Shown: positions 8,570 to 17,237 of the stretch, piece after piece
Numbering within the stretch: position 1 is the stretch's first letter
Layout: the number at the start of each line of letters is the position of its first letter
Assembly (NCBI GenBank): GCA_949101405.1
Contig: CARYFM010000005.1
Span: 1-64,000, forward strand
From: an uncultured Candidatus Saccharibacteria bacterium
GTDB taxonomy: Bacteria; Patescibacteriota; Saccharimonadia; Saccharimonadales; Saccharimonadaceae
DNA: 64,000 bases
Direction: 5' to 3'
Position numbers and translations under genes: made by a program
Notes under the pieces: generated by a model
Told to the model about the DNA's origin: nothing
What the model saw: only the letters and a program-made list of their open reading frames with translations
Databases searched by the model: none

Positions 8570-9376
8570 GTGGTATTATTGGTTATTACAGATTTCACAC
8601 GCTCGCTGACGGGAAAGCTGCATAGAGGGGTAGAAAAACCTCCCGAAGGCAAATCACCGCCAAAGTCCACGACTATACCGTTAGTGTTGGGGATACTGAC
8701 ACAAGAAGTTTATTCCAGAGAATATAGAATGTTATCTGGGATAAAAGCAGGACTTCTCACTTTTAATTCTGGCTTGATAGAAATCATGCAGGAAGACTCG
8801 GAAGCGAAAGATCTGAGCCAAATTCAGCAGTGTTTTTCTGAGTCCGTGACCAAAGCGATTGACGAGAAACAAGCCAATGCTGTTACGGTGGCCACACCAT
8901 GTTTAGAGCCGTTGGGTTCACTTATCGCACGAGAGCAGAGCATGGAGTTTCTTAGCCTTAATCAAGAAATAGCATGTTCATGCGAAAAACATCAGTTACG
9001 AAATGTGGGGCTTCTGGGCACAAGTTGGGATACAAGTCAGAACAGTCACTTAGTAACAATGTTGAAACAGCATGGTATTGGCGTCAGCATTCCCAGCAAT
9101 ACCGCAGTGCGCAACTTACTCACGCATTGTGTGCGTTATGAAGTCAGGGGAGGCATTTACTATAACGGCAAATCATGTGATAGTGAGGCGTTTTGTCTAT
9201 CGGCGGTTGAAGACATGGTGGAGCGCGACCAGATTGATGGTCTCATTCTTTGTAATGGGGAACTACGGTACCTTGCCAAAGACATTGGGCAGAAGTGGCC
9301 GCAGCTCAAGATCATCAATGCTATGTTGGTGCACTGGCAGCTGTTGCAAAAGAGTTACGAAGAGGTCGAATCATAG
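8570..9376 (+). CDS. Aspartate/glutamate racemase-like protein
   Basis: 268 residues resembling the Asp/Glu racemase superfamily, which interconverts D and L amino acids with two cysteines. The central VGLLGTSWDTSQNSHLVTML matches the start of the second lobe (usually VGLLGTxxT). Candidate catalytic cysteines are in VATPCLEPL and LILCNGELRYL, at the places of the usual NT and GCTE motifs; the surroundings differ from true racemases, so activity is uncertain. The start is a GTG at 8570 with AAGGTAGG directly upstream. A terminator follows. D-amino acids for peptidoglycan would be one use, but context does not prove it. Confidence 0.6.
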   Translation: MVLLVITDFTRSLTGKLHRGVEKPPEGKSPPKSTTIPLVLGILTQEVYSREYRMLSGIKAGLLTFNSGLIEIMQEDSEAKDLSQIQQCFSESVTKAIDEKQANAVTVATPCLEPLGSLIAREQSMEFLSLNQEIACSCEKHQLRNVGLLGTSWDTSQNSHLVTMLKQHGIGVSIPSNTAVRNLLTHCVRYEVRGGIYYNGKSCDSEAFCLSAVEDMVERDQIDGLILCNGELRYLAKDIGQKWPQLKIINAMLVHWQLLQKSYEEVES

Positions 9377-9380
9377 CCAA

Positions 9381-9417
9381 GAAATCTCCCCCAGCTAACA
9401 CTAGTGGGGGAGATTTC
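9381..9417. terminator. Bidirectional hairpin terminator
   Basis: GAAATCTCCCCC pairs perfectly with GGGGGAGATTTC. It lies between the convergent racemase-like gene and enolase. Confidence 0.65.
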
Positions 9418-9434
9418 CTTACCCTTATCTTCTC

Positions 9435-9463
9435 ATTATAGCACAGAAAGTATAAAAAGTCAA
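9435..9463 (-). promoter_or_regulatory. Consensus antisense promoter, copy 2
   Basis: Minus strand TTGACT (9458-9463), 17-bp spacer, TATAAT (9435-9440), identical over 29 bases to the site at 2132-2160. It starts 11 bases beyond the enolase stop and faces the 3' end of the racemase-like gene. Confidence 0.5.
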
Positions 9464-9473
9464 CACTTTTATG

Positions 9474-10748
9474 CTAAAACTTGAATTTTAAGGTCGGATC
9501 CTCTTCAGAAATGCGCATCAATTCGTTATATTTAGCAATGCGTTCTGAACGCGACATCGAACCAGTCTTTATCTGCCCCGTGCCCAAACCTACAGCTAGA
9601 TGCGCAATTGACGTATCTTCGGTCTCACCAGATCGGTGCGACATTACCGTACGGAAACCAGCCTTTTTCGCCATCAACACGGCATTAATTGTCTCAGTAA
9701 GCGAACCGATTTGGTTAGGTTTAATTAGAATCGCATTAGCTGCTTTTTCGGCAATCCCGCGCTCCAGGAGCTTGGTGTTAGTTACAAAAAGGTCATCGCC
9801 AACCAGCTGAACCTTATCTCCTAGGCGCTCGGTCAAGAGTTTCCAACCCTCCCAGTCACCTTCGTCCAAACCATCTTCAATCGAAACCACAGGATAATTA
9901 TCTACTACCCATTCATACCAGTTCACCATATCCTCTGATGTCTTCCAGGCGCCGTCGGTTTTCAGCTCATAATGATCGTGGTTCCAGAATTCGGACGCTG
10001 CAACGTCCAGCGCCATTGCAACATCTGTGCCGGGACGATAGCCCGCAGCTTCAATTGCTTCAGTAATACATTCTAGCGGCTCATTATTACCTTCGCGTAC
10101 CTTAGGACCATAACCACCTTCGTCTCCCACCGTCACGGGATAATTTCGACCTTTTAGGACTTTCTTTAGCTCATGAAATACTTCGGCTCCCATGCGTACC
10201 GCTTCCGCCATTGTGCCAGCTCCACGCGGGATAATCATATACTCCTGGAAATCTGTACACCAATCTGCGTGGCAGCCGCCATTCATTACGTTCATCATCG
10301 GCATTGGTAAGCACATTTCTGGTGTAGTGTGAGCAATTGCTGCTATATATTGGTAAAACGGCATCTTTTGCGCTTTAGCCATGGCTTTGGCGGTCGCCAA
10401 AGACACTGCCAAAATTGCATTAGCGCCAATCTTCTCCTTGTTATCCGTACCATCCAACTCCAGCATGAGTTGATCAACTTTAGCCTGGTCGGCTACATTG
10501 CCGACTAGCAGATCATGAATATCATGGTTTACATTCCAGACCGCTCTGGAAACGCCTTTTCCGCCATAATATTTCGGGTCATTATCGCGTAACTCCAGAG
10601 CTTCTCCAGCGCCAGTTGATGCACCTGAAGGCACGATCGCCCGTCCCATTTCACCAGAAGCCAAAATTACATCAGCCTCTACTGTAGGGTTGCCCCGGCT
10701 ATCCAATACTTGCCGGGCTTTAATGTCTTTAATCGTATATTTATCCAT
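9474..10748 (-). CDS. eno: Enolase
   Basis: Converts 2-phosphoglycerate to phosphoenolpyruvate in glycolysis; 424 residues, normal for the family. Visible blocks: [17 protein letters not shown] at the N-terminus, [22 protein letters not shown] and VGDDLFVTN (metal ligands), [14 protein letters not shown] (catalytic Lys) and [19 protein letters not shown]. The last block has IAHLAV where most enolases have IADLAV. The true start is the ATG at 10748; a longer open frame extends upstream but lacks homology. A TATAAT at 10755-10760 lies six bases before the ATG, so the mRNA is leaderless. Confidence 0.95.
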   Translation of the reverse strand: MDKYTIKDIKARQVLDSRGNPTVEADVILASGEMGRAIVPSGASTGAGEALELRDNDPKYYGGKGVSRAVWNVNHDIHDLLVGNVADQAKVDQLMLELDGTDNKEKIGANAILAVSLATAKAMAKAQKMPFYQYIAAIAHTTPEMCLPMPMMNVMNGGCHADWCTDFQEYMIIPRGAGTMAEAVRMGAEVFHELKKVLKGRNYPVTVGDEGGYGPKVREGNNEPLECITEAIEAAGYRPGTDVAMALDVAASEFWNHDHYELKTDGAWKTSEDMVNWYEWVVDNYPVVSIEDGLDEGDWEGWKLLTERLGDKVQLVGDDLFVTNTKLLERGIAEKAANAILIKPNQIGSLTETINAVLMAKKAGFRTVMSHRSGETEDTSIAHLAVGLGTGQIKTGSMSRSERIAKYNELMRISEEDPTLKFKF

Positions 10749-10754
10749 AATCAA

Positions 10755-10763
10755 ATTATAGCA
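10755..10763 (-). promoter_or_regulatory. Leaderless -10 of eno
   Basis: TGCTATAAT on the minus strand (hexamer 10755-10760), six bases before the enolase ATG. Confidence 0.65.
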
Positions 10764-10844
10764 TAGCTGTAGAGTTTCCAAAATGTTTTGCTTATATTTA
10801 TTTTTTTGTGCTACAATAGTAACAAAGCTTAAGCAAGGAGAGTC

Positions 10845-12059
10845 ATGGAGCAAAATCCTACGACTGAAAATCAGGAGACCGCTGAACCGGTTGTGCATGA
10901 GGTAGATAGTAGTTATACCAAGCGCGATATTAAACTTTCGCACGGGAAGAGCCATAAGGGCTTGATTATTGGTATTATTGTGGCGGTGTTGTTGGTTTGT
11001 GGCGGTTTGGCTGCCTGGTTTTGTTTCTGGTATAACAATCCAGACCAAGTAGCGTATGAAGCGGTTAACCAGTTGATTAAAGCCGAAAACGTTGGCTTTG
11101 AGGGTGGATTCAGCTTTTTTAATCCAGACGAAGACAGCGAATTAGAAATGATCTTGGTTTCTTTTGATTCGGCTTCAAGCTCTTTGCCCAATAGTACTTC
11201 TGGCAAAATTCAGTTCATTTTTGACCCAGAAAAGGTCGAAGGCGAGCCACGTGTGCTAATTGAAGTCAAAAATATCATCATGCATGATGGAGTAATCTAC
11301 TTGCAATTGGCTGGATTGATGGACTCCATTAACTCTTTAGAAATTGACGAAGATACGCGCGCTAGCCTTGGGGTTTACATAGACACTATTGAGGTAATCG
11401 ACAACGAATGGTGGCGGATTTCTATTCCCGACTTGTTAGCTGAAGCAGAATTGCCTGAGGCTCAGACAAGTGCCTTCGGCGATGTTTATCAGTGTATAGT
11501 TCAAGCAGCAAATAGCGATGTGTCGGGTGAAGTGGCTGAGATATACAAGCAAAATCAATTTGTGAAAGTGCAACCTAGTAAATGGTTGGCACCAGATGAT
11601 TCTGACAGTTTCGACGAGTTGACTGCGGGCTACAAGGCTTATGAATTAACTGTAGATAAGGAAAAGTTGGCTAACTTTGTGAATCGTATGCCTGAAACCA
11701 AGGTTGCTGAAGATTTCTTTGCTTGTTACAGCCAAGCGGTGTATGATGCAGGCTATACGAATGATAAGAAATCTTTGTCTGCTAGTGATTTTGCAGAAAT
11801 TACTGCTGAGGACATAGAGTGGCCTGATGCCGAAGATATGCGCATTTATTTGGAAATTTCACGCTTTGGACATCAGTTGCGTAGCGCCCACGTTTATACC
11901 TATGACGATGGTGAATATGTTGCTGGAGGGGTAGTTTTATTTAAGTATGATACGGTGGTTGTGAGCGCACCAGAAAGTTATCGTCCGATTACGGATTTAT
12001 TTACCGAATTGTCTGGGATGTTTAATCAAATGTTTCAGGTGGAAAGTGAGGGAATATAA
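10845..12059 (+). CDS. Single-pass membrane protein of unknown function
   Basis: 404 residues: a cytoplasmic N-terminus of about 40 residues, one membrane helix (residues 43-65, [22 protein letters not shown] written across it), and a large acidic extracellular domain. The domain has no motif I recognise; the pattern of beta segments and a [22 protein letters not shown] block recalls lipoprotein-like folds. RBS AAGGAG lies before the ATG, with a TGTGCTACAAT -10 about 30 bases upstream. The stop overlaps the next ATG by one base, so it is translationally coupled to the FtsA-like gene. A joint envelope or division role is only inferred. Confidence 0.5.
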   Translation: MEQNPTTENQETAEPVVHEVDSSYTKRDIKLSHGKSHKGLIIGIIVAVLLVCGGLAAWFCFWYNNPDQVAYEAVNQLIKAENVGFEGGFSFFNPDEDSELEMILVSFDSASSSLPNSTSGKIQFIFDPEKVEGEPRVLIEVKNIIMHDGVIYLQLAGLMDSINSLEIDEDTRASLGVYIDTIEVIDNEWWRISIPDLLAEAELPEAQTSAFGDVYQCIVQAANSDVSGEVAEIYKQNQFVKVQPSKWLAPDDSDSFDELTAGYKAYELTVDKEKLANFVNRMPETKVAEDFFACYSQAVYDAGYTNDKKSLSASDFAEITAEDIEWPDAEDMRIYLEISRFGHQLRSAHVYTYDDGEYVAGGVVLFKYDTVVVSAPESYRPITDLFTELSGMFNQMFQVESEGI

Positions 12060-13459
12060 TGGGACTCTCTAAAATGAAGATTTTAAAGACTGCCAAAACT
12101 GCAGCTACCACAAAGCTTGCTCAAGTGAGTAAGGCGGTCAAAACCAAAAAAGATGATAGTGCTAAGTCTAAAGCTGACGAACTATCACAAATTTACGCAG
12201 AGCAAAAAGCCGAGATGCAAGCAGAGGATGCTGATGACACTATCCTGGCGCTCGATATTGGTACGGAAAACGTTAAAGCGGTAATTGCTCGGCAAAATAC
12301 CTCGGGTGGTTTAGATATTATTGGTATTGGACGTGCTCGCCAGGCATCTACCAACATGTATGCTGGCGCGATTGCTGATATCCCTGCCGTGGTTGAAGTT
12401 TGTGAAAAGGCGCTTAGCCAGGCCGAAAAGATGTCTGGTACTACCAGTAAGTTAACTGTGGTAGGAATCGCCGGAGAGTTAATCAAAGGAAACACTAGTA
12501 CTGTGCGTTATCGTCGCAAGAGTGGCAACAAACCTTTGTCTGAGCAGGAAATGGCATTGATTATCAAGCGTGTACAAGACCGTGCTGGCGAACAGGCACG
12601 CCAGGCGATTGCCGACGAAACTAACAATCCCGATGTAGAAGTCCGCTTGATTAACTCAGCGATTGTCAGTATTAGTATTGATGGCTATAAGATTTCTAAC
12701 CCGATTGGGTTTAAGGGTACAGACATTGTTATCCAGTTTTATACGGCGTTTGCGCCACTGGTACATATTTCCGCGATTGAGAAGGTCTGCGCGGAGTTGA
12801 GTTTGGACTTGTTAGCGGTAGCAGTCGAACCTTTTGCAGTTTGCCGAGCCTGTTTGGGTGACGATTTGGATAGTAATTTCTCTGGTATTGTAATGGATAT
12901 TGGTGGTGGCACCACTGATATTGCCGTAGTAGATGATGGCGGCGTAGAGGGTACCAAGATGTTTGGTATCGGTGGCCGTAGCTTTACTCATCAGATTGCC
13001 GAAACTTTAGATATTGATTTTGAGACGGCCGAGAAATACAAACTTGCCATCAAAAATCCTGCTAAAGTCCCCGCCGACATCAAGGATAAAATGTTGATTG
13101 CAATTCGACGAAATTTAGCAGTTTGGCTTTCAGGCGTAGAGATCACGCTTGAGGAGTTTAACCTGACCGATATGCTGCCTAACAAGATTTTGCTCTGTGG
13201 GGGCGGCGCGGGTTTAAATGAGTTGCAAGATGTCCTGGCCACGACTGACTGGTTCAAAGAATTACCATTCGCGCGCCGCCCTGTGGTGCACTTGGTCGAA
13301 TCTGCCGATATTCCTGGCATTAATAATACTACTGATGCCGTGTTGGACTACTCTTATGTTACGGCTTTGGGATTATTGCGTGTCGCTCTAGATACTTTAG
13401 CGGGTGTACCCGAAGAGTCTGGCATACGTGCTAAACTGGCGAAATTATTGCAAAATTAG
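12059..13459 (+). CDS. FtsA/PilM-like actin-fold ATPase
   Basis: 466 residues. A basic N-terminal extension of about 58 residues comes before the actin-type phosphate-1 loop ALDIGTENVKAV (Asp66). The second phosphate loop is MDIGGGTTDIAVV and the adenosine motif is ILLCGGGAGL. Between them, SVRYRR...VISVSIDGY-like sequence corresponds to the 1C/SHS2 region of FtsA, SepA and PilM-type proteins. FtsA tethers FtsZ to the membrane; PilM plays a similar role in type IV pili. No amphipathic C-terminal tail is obvious, so the partner membrane protein encoded just upstream with a one-base overlap may supply the membrane link (inference). Confidence 0.7.
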   Translation: MGLSKMKILKTAKTAATTKLAQVSKAVKTKKDDSAKSKADELSQIYAEQKAEMQAEDADDTILALDIGTENVKAVIARQNTSGGLDIIGIGRARQASTNMYAGAIADIPAVVEVCEKALSQAEKMSGTTSKLTVVGIAGELIKGNTSTVRYRRKSGNKPLSEQEMALIIKRVQDRAGEQARQAIADETNNPDVEVRLINSAIVSISIDGYKISNPIGFKGTDIVIQFYTAFAPLVHISAIEKVCAELSLDLLAVAVEPFAVCRACLGDDLDSNFSGIVMDIGGGTTDIAVVDDGGVEGTKMFGIGGRSFTHQIAETLDIDFETAEKYKLAIKNPAKVPADIKDKMLIAIRRNLAVWLSGVEITLEEFNLTDMLPNKILLCGGGAGLNELQDVLATTDWFKELPFARRPVVHLVESADIPGINNTTDAVLDYSYVTALGLLRVALDTLAGVPEESGIRAKLAKLLQN

Positions 13460-13499
13460 TAAATATTCTTGCAGACCTGCCAATTTAACATAAATAGTA

Positions 13500-13528
13500 T
13501 TGACAAAATAGCAAATCTGCGGTACAAT
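13500..13528 (+). promoter_or_regulatory. Promoter of the 118-residue membrane protein
   Basis: TTGACA (13500-13505), 17-bp spacer, TACAAT (13523-13528). A very similar promoter occurs at 23300-23328; both precede long structured leaders. Confidence 0.7.
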
Positions 13529-13534
13529 GTAAGT

Positions 13535-13652
13535 ATAAGGACGTAGTATGTATACTACGAGCCACAAGTTTTTAACACATAAAACCTAGTGGCTCGTCAG
13601 AGCCCTTAGGTATATTAAAAGCTTGTGGTGCAACTATATTTATGAAGGAGGG
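13535..13652 (+). promoter_or_regulatory. Structured 5' leader with alternative pairings
   Basis: A leader of about 125 bases. CGTAGTAT/ATACTACG (13542-13559) forms one hairpin. GAGCCAC (13559-13565) pairs with GTGGCTC (13589-13595). CCACAAG (13562-13568) could instead pair with CTTGTGG (13622-13628), just before the AAGGAGG RBS. The two pairings exclude each other, as in a riboregulator. No known riboswitch class recognised. Confidence 0.35.
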
Positions 13653-13659
13653 TCATATT

Positions 13660-14016
13660 ATGACAGTTTTAGTTTTTGTAGTGGTTTTTATCATCGTTTG
13701 TATTTTCGGGTACAATTGTCTGGCTTTGCTATATAAGCAGAAAGAAGACATTAAATCCGGAAGAGTTGGCATGATGGATGGTAATACTCCATTAATTTGG
13801 GTCGGGGTTCTGTTCTTGTATCCGTGCGCTGCTGCCATGATAACGTGCAAAATCTGTGGGATAGGGTTCAATTCCGACAGAGGTATTATCGCGACTTCTG
13901 TATTCTATATATTGTACAGTTTTGTTGTCTTGGTGCCATGGGCGCTTTTTAAGCCGGCTTGCCTTTGTGTACTCAAACACGTAGAATCTTGTTTCTGGAA
14001 AGATAACAAAAATTAG
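13660..14016 (+). CDS. Small three-pass membrane protein, unknown
   Basis: 118 residues with hydrophobic segments near residues 2-25, 45-65 and 80-100 and several cysteines (CAAAMITCKICG, CLCVLKHVESC). I do not recognise a family. An ATG at 13642 is in frame but lies inside the AAGGAGG ribosome site, so the ATG at 13660 is chosen. It sits behind a strong promoter and a long structured leader, and is followed by a strong terminator and by cassette A in the opposite orientation. Confidence 0.5.
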   Translation: MTVLVFVVVFIIVCIFGYNCLALLYKQKEDIKSGRVGMMDGNTPLIWVGVLFLYPCAAAMITCKICGIGFNSDRGIIATSVFYILYSFVVLVPWALFKPACLCVLKHVESCFWKDNKN

Positions 14017-14041
14017 TTACATTGTGTAAGCACCACAAAGC

Positions 14042-14072
14042 AAAAACCGCCCAGCACCATAGGGCGGTTTTT
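14042..14072 (+). terminator. Rho-independent terminator
   Basis: AAAAACCGCCC pairs with GGGCGGTTTTT around a 9-base loop, ending in T residues. Confidence 0.8.
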
Positions 14073-14098
14073 CAAATATTACTCTATTTCACTCTACA

Positions 14099-14306
14099 CA
14101 TCTAATAACAGTGACTCAGGCAGCGGAGGGGGGAAGGGACTATAGCGATAATTACCTCCCCACGACGCGATAACTTGGACATCATCAAGCCGTAAGGAAA
14201 AGGCTAGAGAAGAATCAGTGTTTGCCCGTGATGACCACCAGAAAATCTGTGTTGTGCCATCTAAAAAAACACCAGCATTATTTCGTACCCGCCCGCTGCG
14301 CACGAA
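14099..14306 (-). repeat. Variable lectin-like cassette A (class 1)
   Basis: 5' border TTCGTGCGCAGCGGG (14292-14306) begins 12 bases after the pseudouridine synthase stop. The middle codes RSG...FWWSSR...AFSLRL...NYRYS and the 3' border reads CTCCGCTGCCTGAGT. It is the most diverged copy: the C run before CTCCGC is one base longer than in others, shifting the frame so the FPLRCLS ending is lost. The last part is also degraded relative to the GTACTGTATTAGGGATG border. No start codon with an RBS precedes it. It looks like a silent, decaying cassette. Confidence 0.7.
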
Positions 14307-14317
14307 ACTCTAAGCCT

Positions 14318-15055
14318 TCAAGTCTTCTTTACTTCTACAAACTTACCAGATTCCAAGCCATCCAGATGATAGGAGCCAAAAATTGTGCGATGCAACTCTA
14401 CTACGGTATAGCCAAGAGCACCAAAGGTGCGTCGAATCTGACGATTACGCCCCTCATTCATTGTTACTCGCCAAAACTTCCTACTGCCATCTGCACCTAT
14501 GCTTCCTTCGTCTGATTCCAGGCGCGCCAATCCTAACTGCGAACGCCCATCTGGCAAATCTATGCCAAAATCCGCAATCATTTGCTGATGTAACGGTTGC
14601 AAGGGCTGATCCAACTCCACTTCATAAACCTTTGTTTTAACAAACTTGGGATGGGTCATCCTGAAAGCAAAATCACCATCATTGGTTAGTAAAATTAACC
14701 CAGAAGAATCTTTATCTAAACGTCCCACGGTCTTCAACTCGTGATATTTTTTTGGCAAAAGTTCATACAAAGTAGGGAATTCGCCCTGTTGCTTGCGGGA
14801 ACAAACATACCCCACTGGTTTATTGAGAGCTAAATAAGTATAACTCTGCAAAAAAGGCACTATCTTTCCATTATAGCATACTTTTGGTATAATGTCAATA
14901 GAATCTTGGCCAAACTCCTCCGGAATTTCTATTCTCGCCCCCAAAACTGCCTTTTTGTCACCAACTGTAACCTTACCTGCGGCAATCATATCATCGGCTT
15001 CACGCCGGGAAATTCCTAAACCCTCTGCCAAAAACTTATTCAAGCGTACAAACAT
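14318..15055 (-). CDS. RsuA/RluB-family pseudouridine synthase
   Basis: 245 residues. An N-terminal S4 RNA-binding domain (MFVRLNKFLAEGLGISRREA) precedes the catalytic domain with LNKPVGYVCS, GRLDKDSSGLILLTNDG (catalytic Asp in the GRLDxxxxG motif) and NEGRNRQIRR. It isomerises a uridine in rRNA; which of RsuA, RluB, RluE or RluF substrates is used cannot be told. The ATG at 15055 is chosen because it is seven bases after the upstream response-regulator stop and starts the S4 domain. A perfect promoter sequence lies inside the gene at 14870-14898. Confidence 0.85.
   Translation of the reverse strand: MFVRLNKFLAEGLGISRREADDMIAAGKVTVGDKKAVLGARIEIPEEFGQDSIDIIPKVCYNGKIVPFLQSYTYLALNKPVGYVCSRKQQGEFPTLYELLPKKYHELKTVGRLDKDSSGLILLTNDGDFAFRMTHPKFVKTKVYEVELDQPLQPLHQQMIADFGIDLPDGRSQLGLARLESDEGSIGADGSRKFWRVTMNEGRNRQIRRTFGALGYTVVELHRTIFGSYHLDGLESGKFVEVKKT
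14870..14898 (-). promoter_or_regulatory. Perfect promoter inside the pseudouridine synthase gene
   Basis: Minus strand TTGACA (14893-14898), 17-bp spacer, TATGCTATAAT (hexamer 14870-14875). It would start a transcript within the gene, running towards cassette A. No start codon with an RBS is clear after it. Confidence 0.4.
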
Positions 15056-15062
15056 CGCTATC

Positions 15063-15593
15063 CTACGCTTGCGTTGCACCAGAATTTGGGTCAAGGCTAC
15101 CTAGTGGCTGCACTGACTCCGTGGCATCGCCGCGCGGGATATTTAAGACTGGATCTGGCATAGCCATGTTTACTGGGGCTGGATCGTTGGCTGGTGTCGA
15201 GGGGTTAATCGTTCCATCGGCGGAACGGTCGCCTAGCACATCGTGCACGACATTTACTACATCCTCAATGCCTACCTGAGATTTTACTAGATAACGATCC
15301 GCTCCCAAATTCTCGCCCCGTTCACGCTGATCTTCCGACGACAATGCAGTCATCATAATAACCTTAATATCTTTCGTTTCAGGAGTAGAACGCAGAATAT
15401 CCAACATATCAAATCCAGAAATCTTAGGCATCATCACATCAGAAATCACCAAATCCGGACGTTCGCGTACGGCAACTGCCAAGGCTTCCTCGCCATCGCC
15501 GGCCGAAACGATGGTGTAGCCCTCGGCGGTCAAGCGAATACTGTAAATCTCGCGTAAACTGTTATCATCTTCTACTAGCATGATTTTACTCAT
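15063..15593 (-). CDS. Single-domain response regulator with disordered tail
   Basis: 176 residues: a receiver domain (residues 1-125) with acidic pocket EDD at 8-10, phospho-acceptor Asp52 in VISDVMMP, the conserved Thr in MMTALSS and Lys in YLVKSQ. After it comes a Pro/Asn/Ser-rich tail of about 50 residues without a DNA-binding domain, so output must be by protein contact. Its start overlaps the upstream kinase stop by four bases (ATGA), so the pair is translationally coupled. Confidence 0.85.
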   Translation of the reverse strand: MSKIMLVEDDNSLREIYSIRLTAEGYTIVSAGDGEEALAVAVRERPDLVISDVMMPKISGFDMLDILRSTPETKDIKVIMMTALSSEDQRERGENLGADRYLVKSQVGIEDVVNVVHDVLGDRSADGTINPSTPANDPAPVNMAMPDPVLNIPRGDATESVQPLGSLDPNSGATQA

Positions 15594-17188
15594 TGTGGCA
15601 TGGCTCCTTGGTTAGTTTGATTTACTTGGGGTTGATTTACTAAAGGGGGACTTTGACTTGGCACAGGGTTCGGCGGGATTACCTGCATTTGTGGTGGCGC
15701 TGGTTGCGGCTGTGGGGCTACCGGCACCGGCTGCGCTGGTACTGGTTGTATTACAGTCGCCTGTTGCTGTGGTATAGCTGATACTACCTGTGTTTGCGCC
15801 GGAACGACCGACTGAGCAGCTGGGGTAACGGATTGGGGTGATGCTGGCGTTTGCCCCGGGTTATTTCTCGGCTGGACCAGGTCAAAATCACGGCCCGCAG
15901 GGCTCAATTTTGAGAGGTCCACCGAACCAGGAGCAGACGCCACCATCATCCCCGGCATCTTCACTCCGCTCTTTGCCTGTAGCTGTGCCTGCTCGTTCTG
16001 ATAAGCCAAAAGTCGCTTTTGATACTCTGCTGGCGTCAACCTAGGTAGGGAAACATAAAACGTTGAGCCATCACCGAATGCACTTTCTACCCAAACACGA
16101 CCATCCATTGCTTCTACGCGCTGCTTCACTAAATATAATCCCAAACCAGTACCACCAATCTGCCGCGTCTGCGAATTGTCTACACGATAAAACTTTTGGA
16201 AGATATGCCCTGCATCTTCTGGCGACACTCCAATTCCGGTATCAGTGACATTTATTAGCACTTTATCGCCATCACCTCGTGCATTCACCCAGATTTCGCC
16301 GCCATCAGGAGTATATTTGATTGCGTTATCAATCAAATTATCTAGAATTTCACGCAAAAAGTCCAAGTCCACCGCCGCGTATACCAGTTGCTCAATTTGC
16401 TTATCGCCCGTCACTGGACCAGTCGTACCAAAGCTATATTTCAAATGCTTCGTACGCATATCTGTCTCGCGCGCTCCAGCCATTTCTCGCACCACGGATA
16501 CAATTTCAACTGGCACCGCACGCACTTTTAGCCGCCCATCGTCTAATTTAGTTACATCCAACAAATCCTTAAATAATCGCCCTAAGTGCTGGCTTGAAGC
16601 GTGTGCTGCATCCAAATACTGCCTAGCGCGGTCATCAATCGTGGCTGTCTGTGGATTGAGTGCTAGACCCAAATAACCTTCAATACTTGCTACTGGCGTG
16701 CGCATCTCATGGCTAGCGGTAGAAATAAACTCACTTTGCTTTTCTTCCTCCTCCAACTCTTTGGTAATATCACGAAAAGTGATAATTTTGTTGGCTTTGG
16801 GCCCGCCAGTTGGCGTCAATGTTAGCGCAATCGCTGCTCTGCGCTCACTCTGCACTGAAATCAACACGTAATCTCGCATTGTGGCGGATTGATTAGTCTG
16901 TACTGCCTGTGCTAGCTTGCTCTGAGCTGGCTGCACAGCCATACCGTCAGTAGTCTCTAGTCTCAGCACGGTCTTATAATCTAGACCAATCATATTAGTT
17001 GGACTGCCATACCCTACCATTGCTGACGCTGCTGGATTAGCAAACTTGATAATCCCTGTATCATCAATCAGCAAGACGCCATCAGTGATATTATTTAAGG
17101 TCAACTCAGCCAACGCCGAATAATTAGCAATCGCACCTGCTGGCAACGACGCTGTCGGATTGACTTGTTTCTTTTTGAACAAACTCAT
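15590..17188 (-). CDS. Soluble PAS histidine kinase
   Basis: 532 residues without a membrane segment. A PAS domain spans about residues 25-145 (ITDGVLLIDDTGIIKFANPAA). The HisKA helix carries His160 in STASHEMRTPVASIEG. The HATPase domain shows DNLIDNAIKYTPDGG (N box), DTGIGVSPED (G1), and GTGLGLYLVK (G2). Residues about 400-532 are a Pro/Gln/Val-rich disordered tail. The partner is the receiver encoded next. A TAAAAT -10 at 17196-17201 stands seven bases before the ATG, giving a leaderless mRNA. The signal is unknown; PAS suggests an internal cue. Confidence 0.9.
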   Translation of the reverse strand: MSLFKKKQVNPTASLPAGAIANYSALAELTLNNITDGVLLIDDTGIIKFANPAASAMVGYGSPTNMIGLDYKTVLRLETTDGMAVQPAQSKLAQAVQTNQSATMRDYVLISVQSERRAAIALTLTPTGGPKANKIITFRDITKELEEEEKQSEFISTASHEMRTPVASIEGYLGLALNPQTATIDDRARQYLDAAHASSQHLGRLFKDLLDVTKLDDGRLKVRAVPVEIVSVVREMAGARETDMRTKHLKYSFGTTGPVTGDKQIEQLVYAAVDLDFLREILDNLIDNAIKYTPDGGEIWVNARGDGDKVLINVTDTGIGVSPEDAGHIFQKFYRVDNSQTRQIGGTGLGLYLVKQRVEAMDGRVWVESAFGDGSTFYVSLPRLTPAEYQKRLLAYQNEQAQLQAKSGVKMPGMMVASAPGSVDLSKLSPAGRDFDLVQPRNNPGQTPASPQSVTPAAQSVVPAQTQVVSAIPQQQATVIQPVPAQPVPVAPQPQPAPPQMQVIPPNPVPSQSPPLVNQPQVNQTNQGAMPQ

Positions 17189-17237
17189 TATGTTTATTTT
17201 AACACAAGCGTTTGAAAATGTGCTATATTTAATACAT

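Noticed and set aside
10749..11048. N-terminal extension of enolase to 524 residues
   Set aside because: The extra 100 residues lack enolase similarity, overlap the next gene's start, and the leaderless promoter fits the ATG at 10748.
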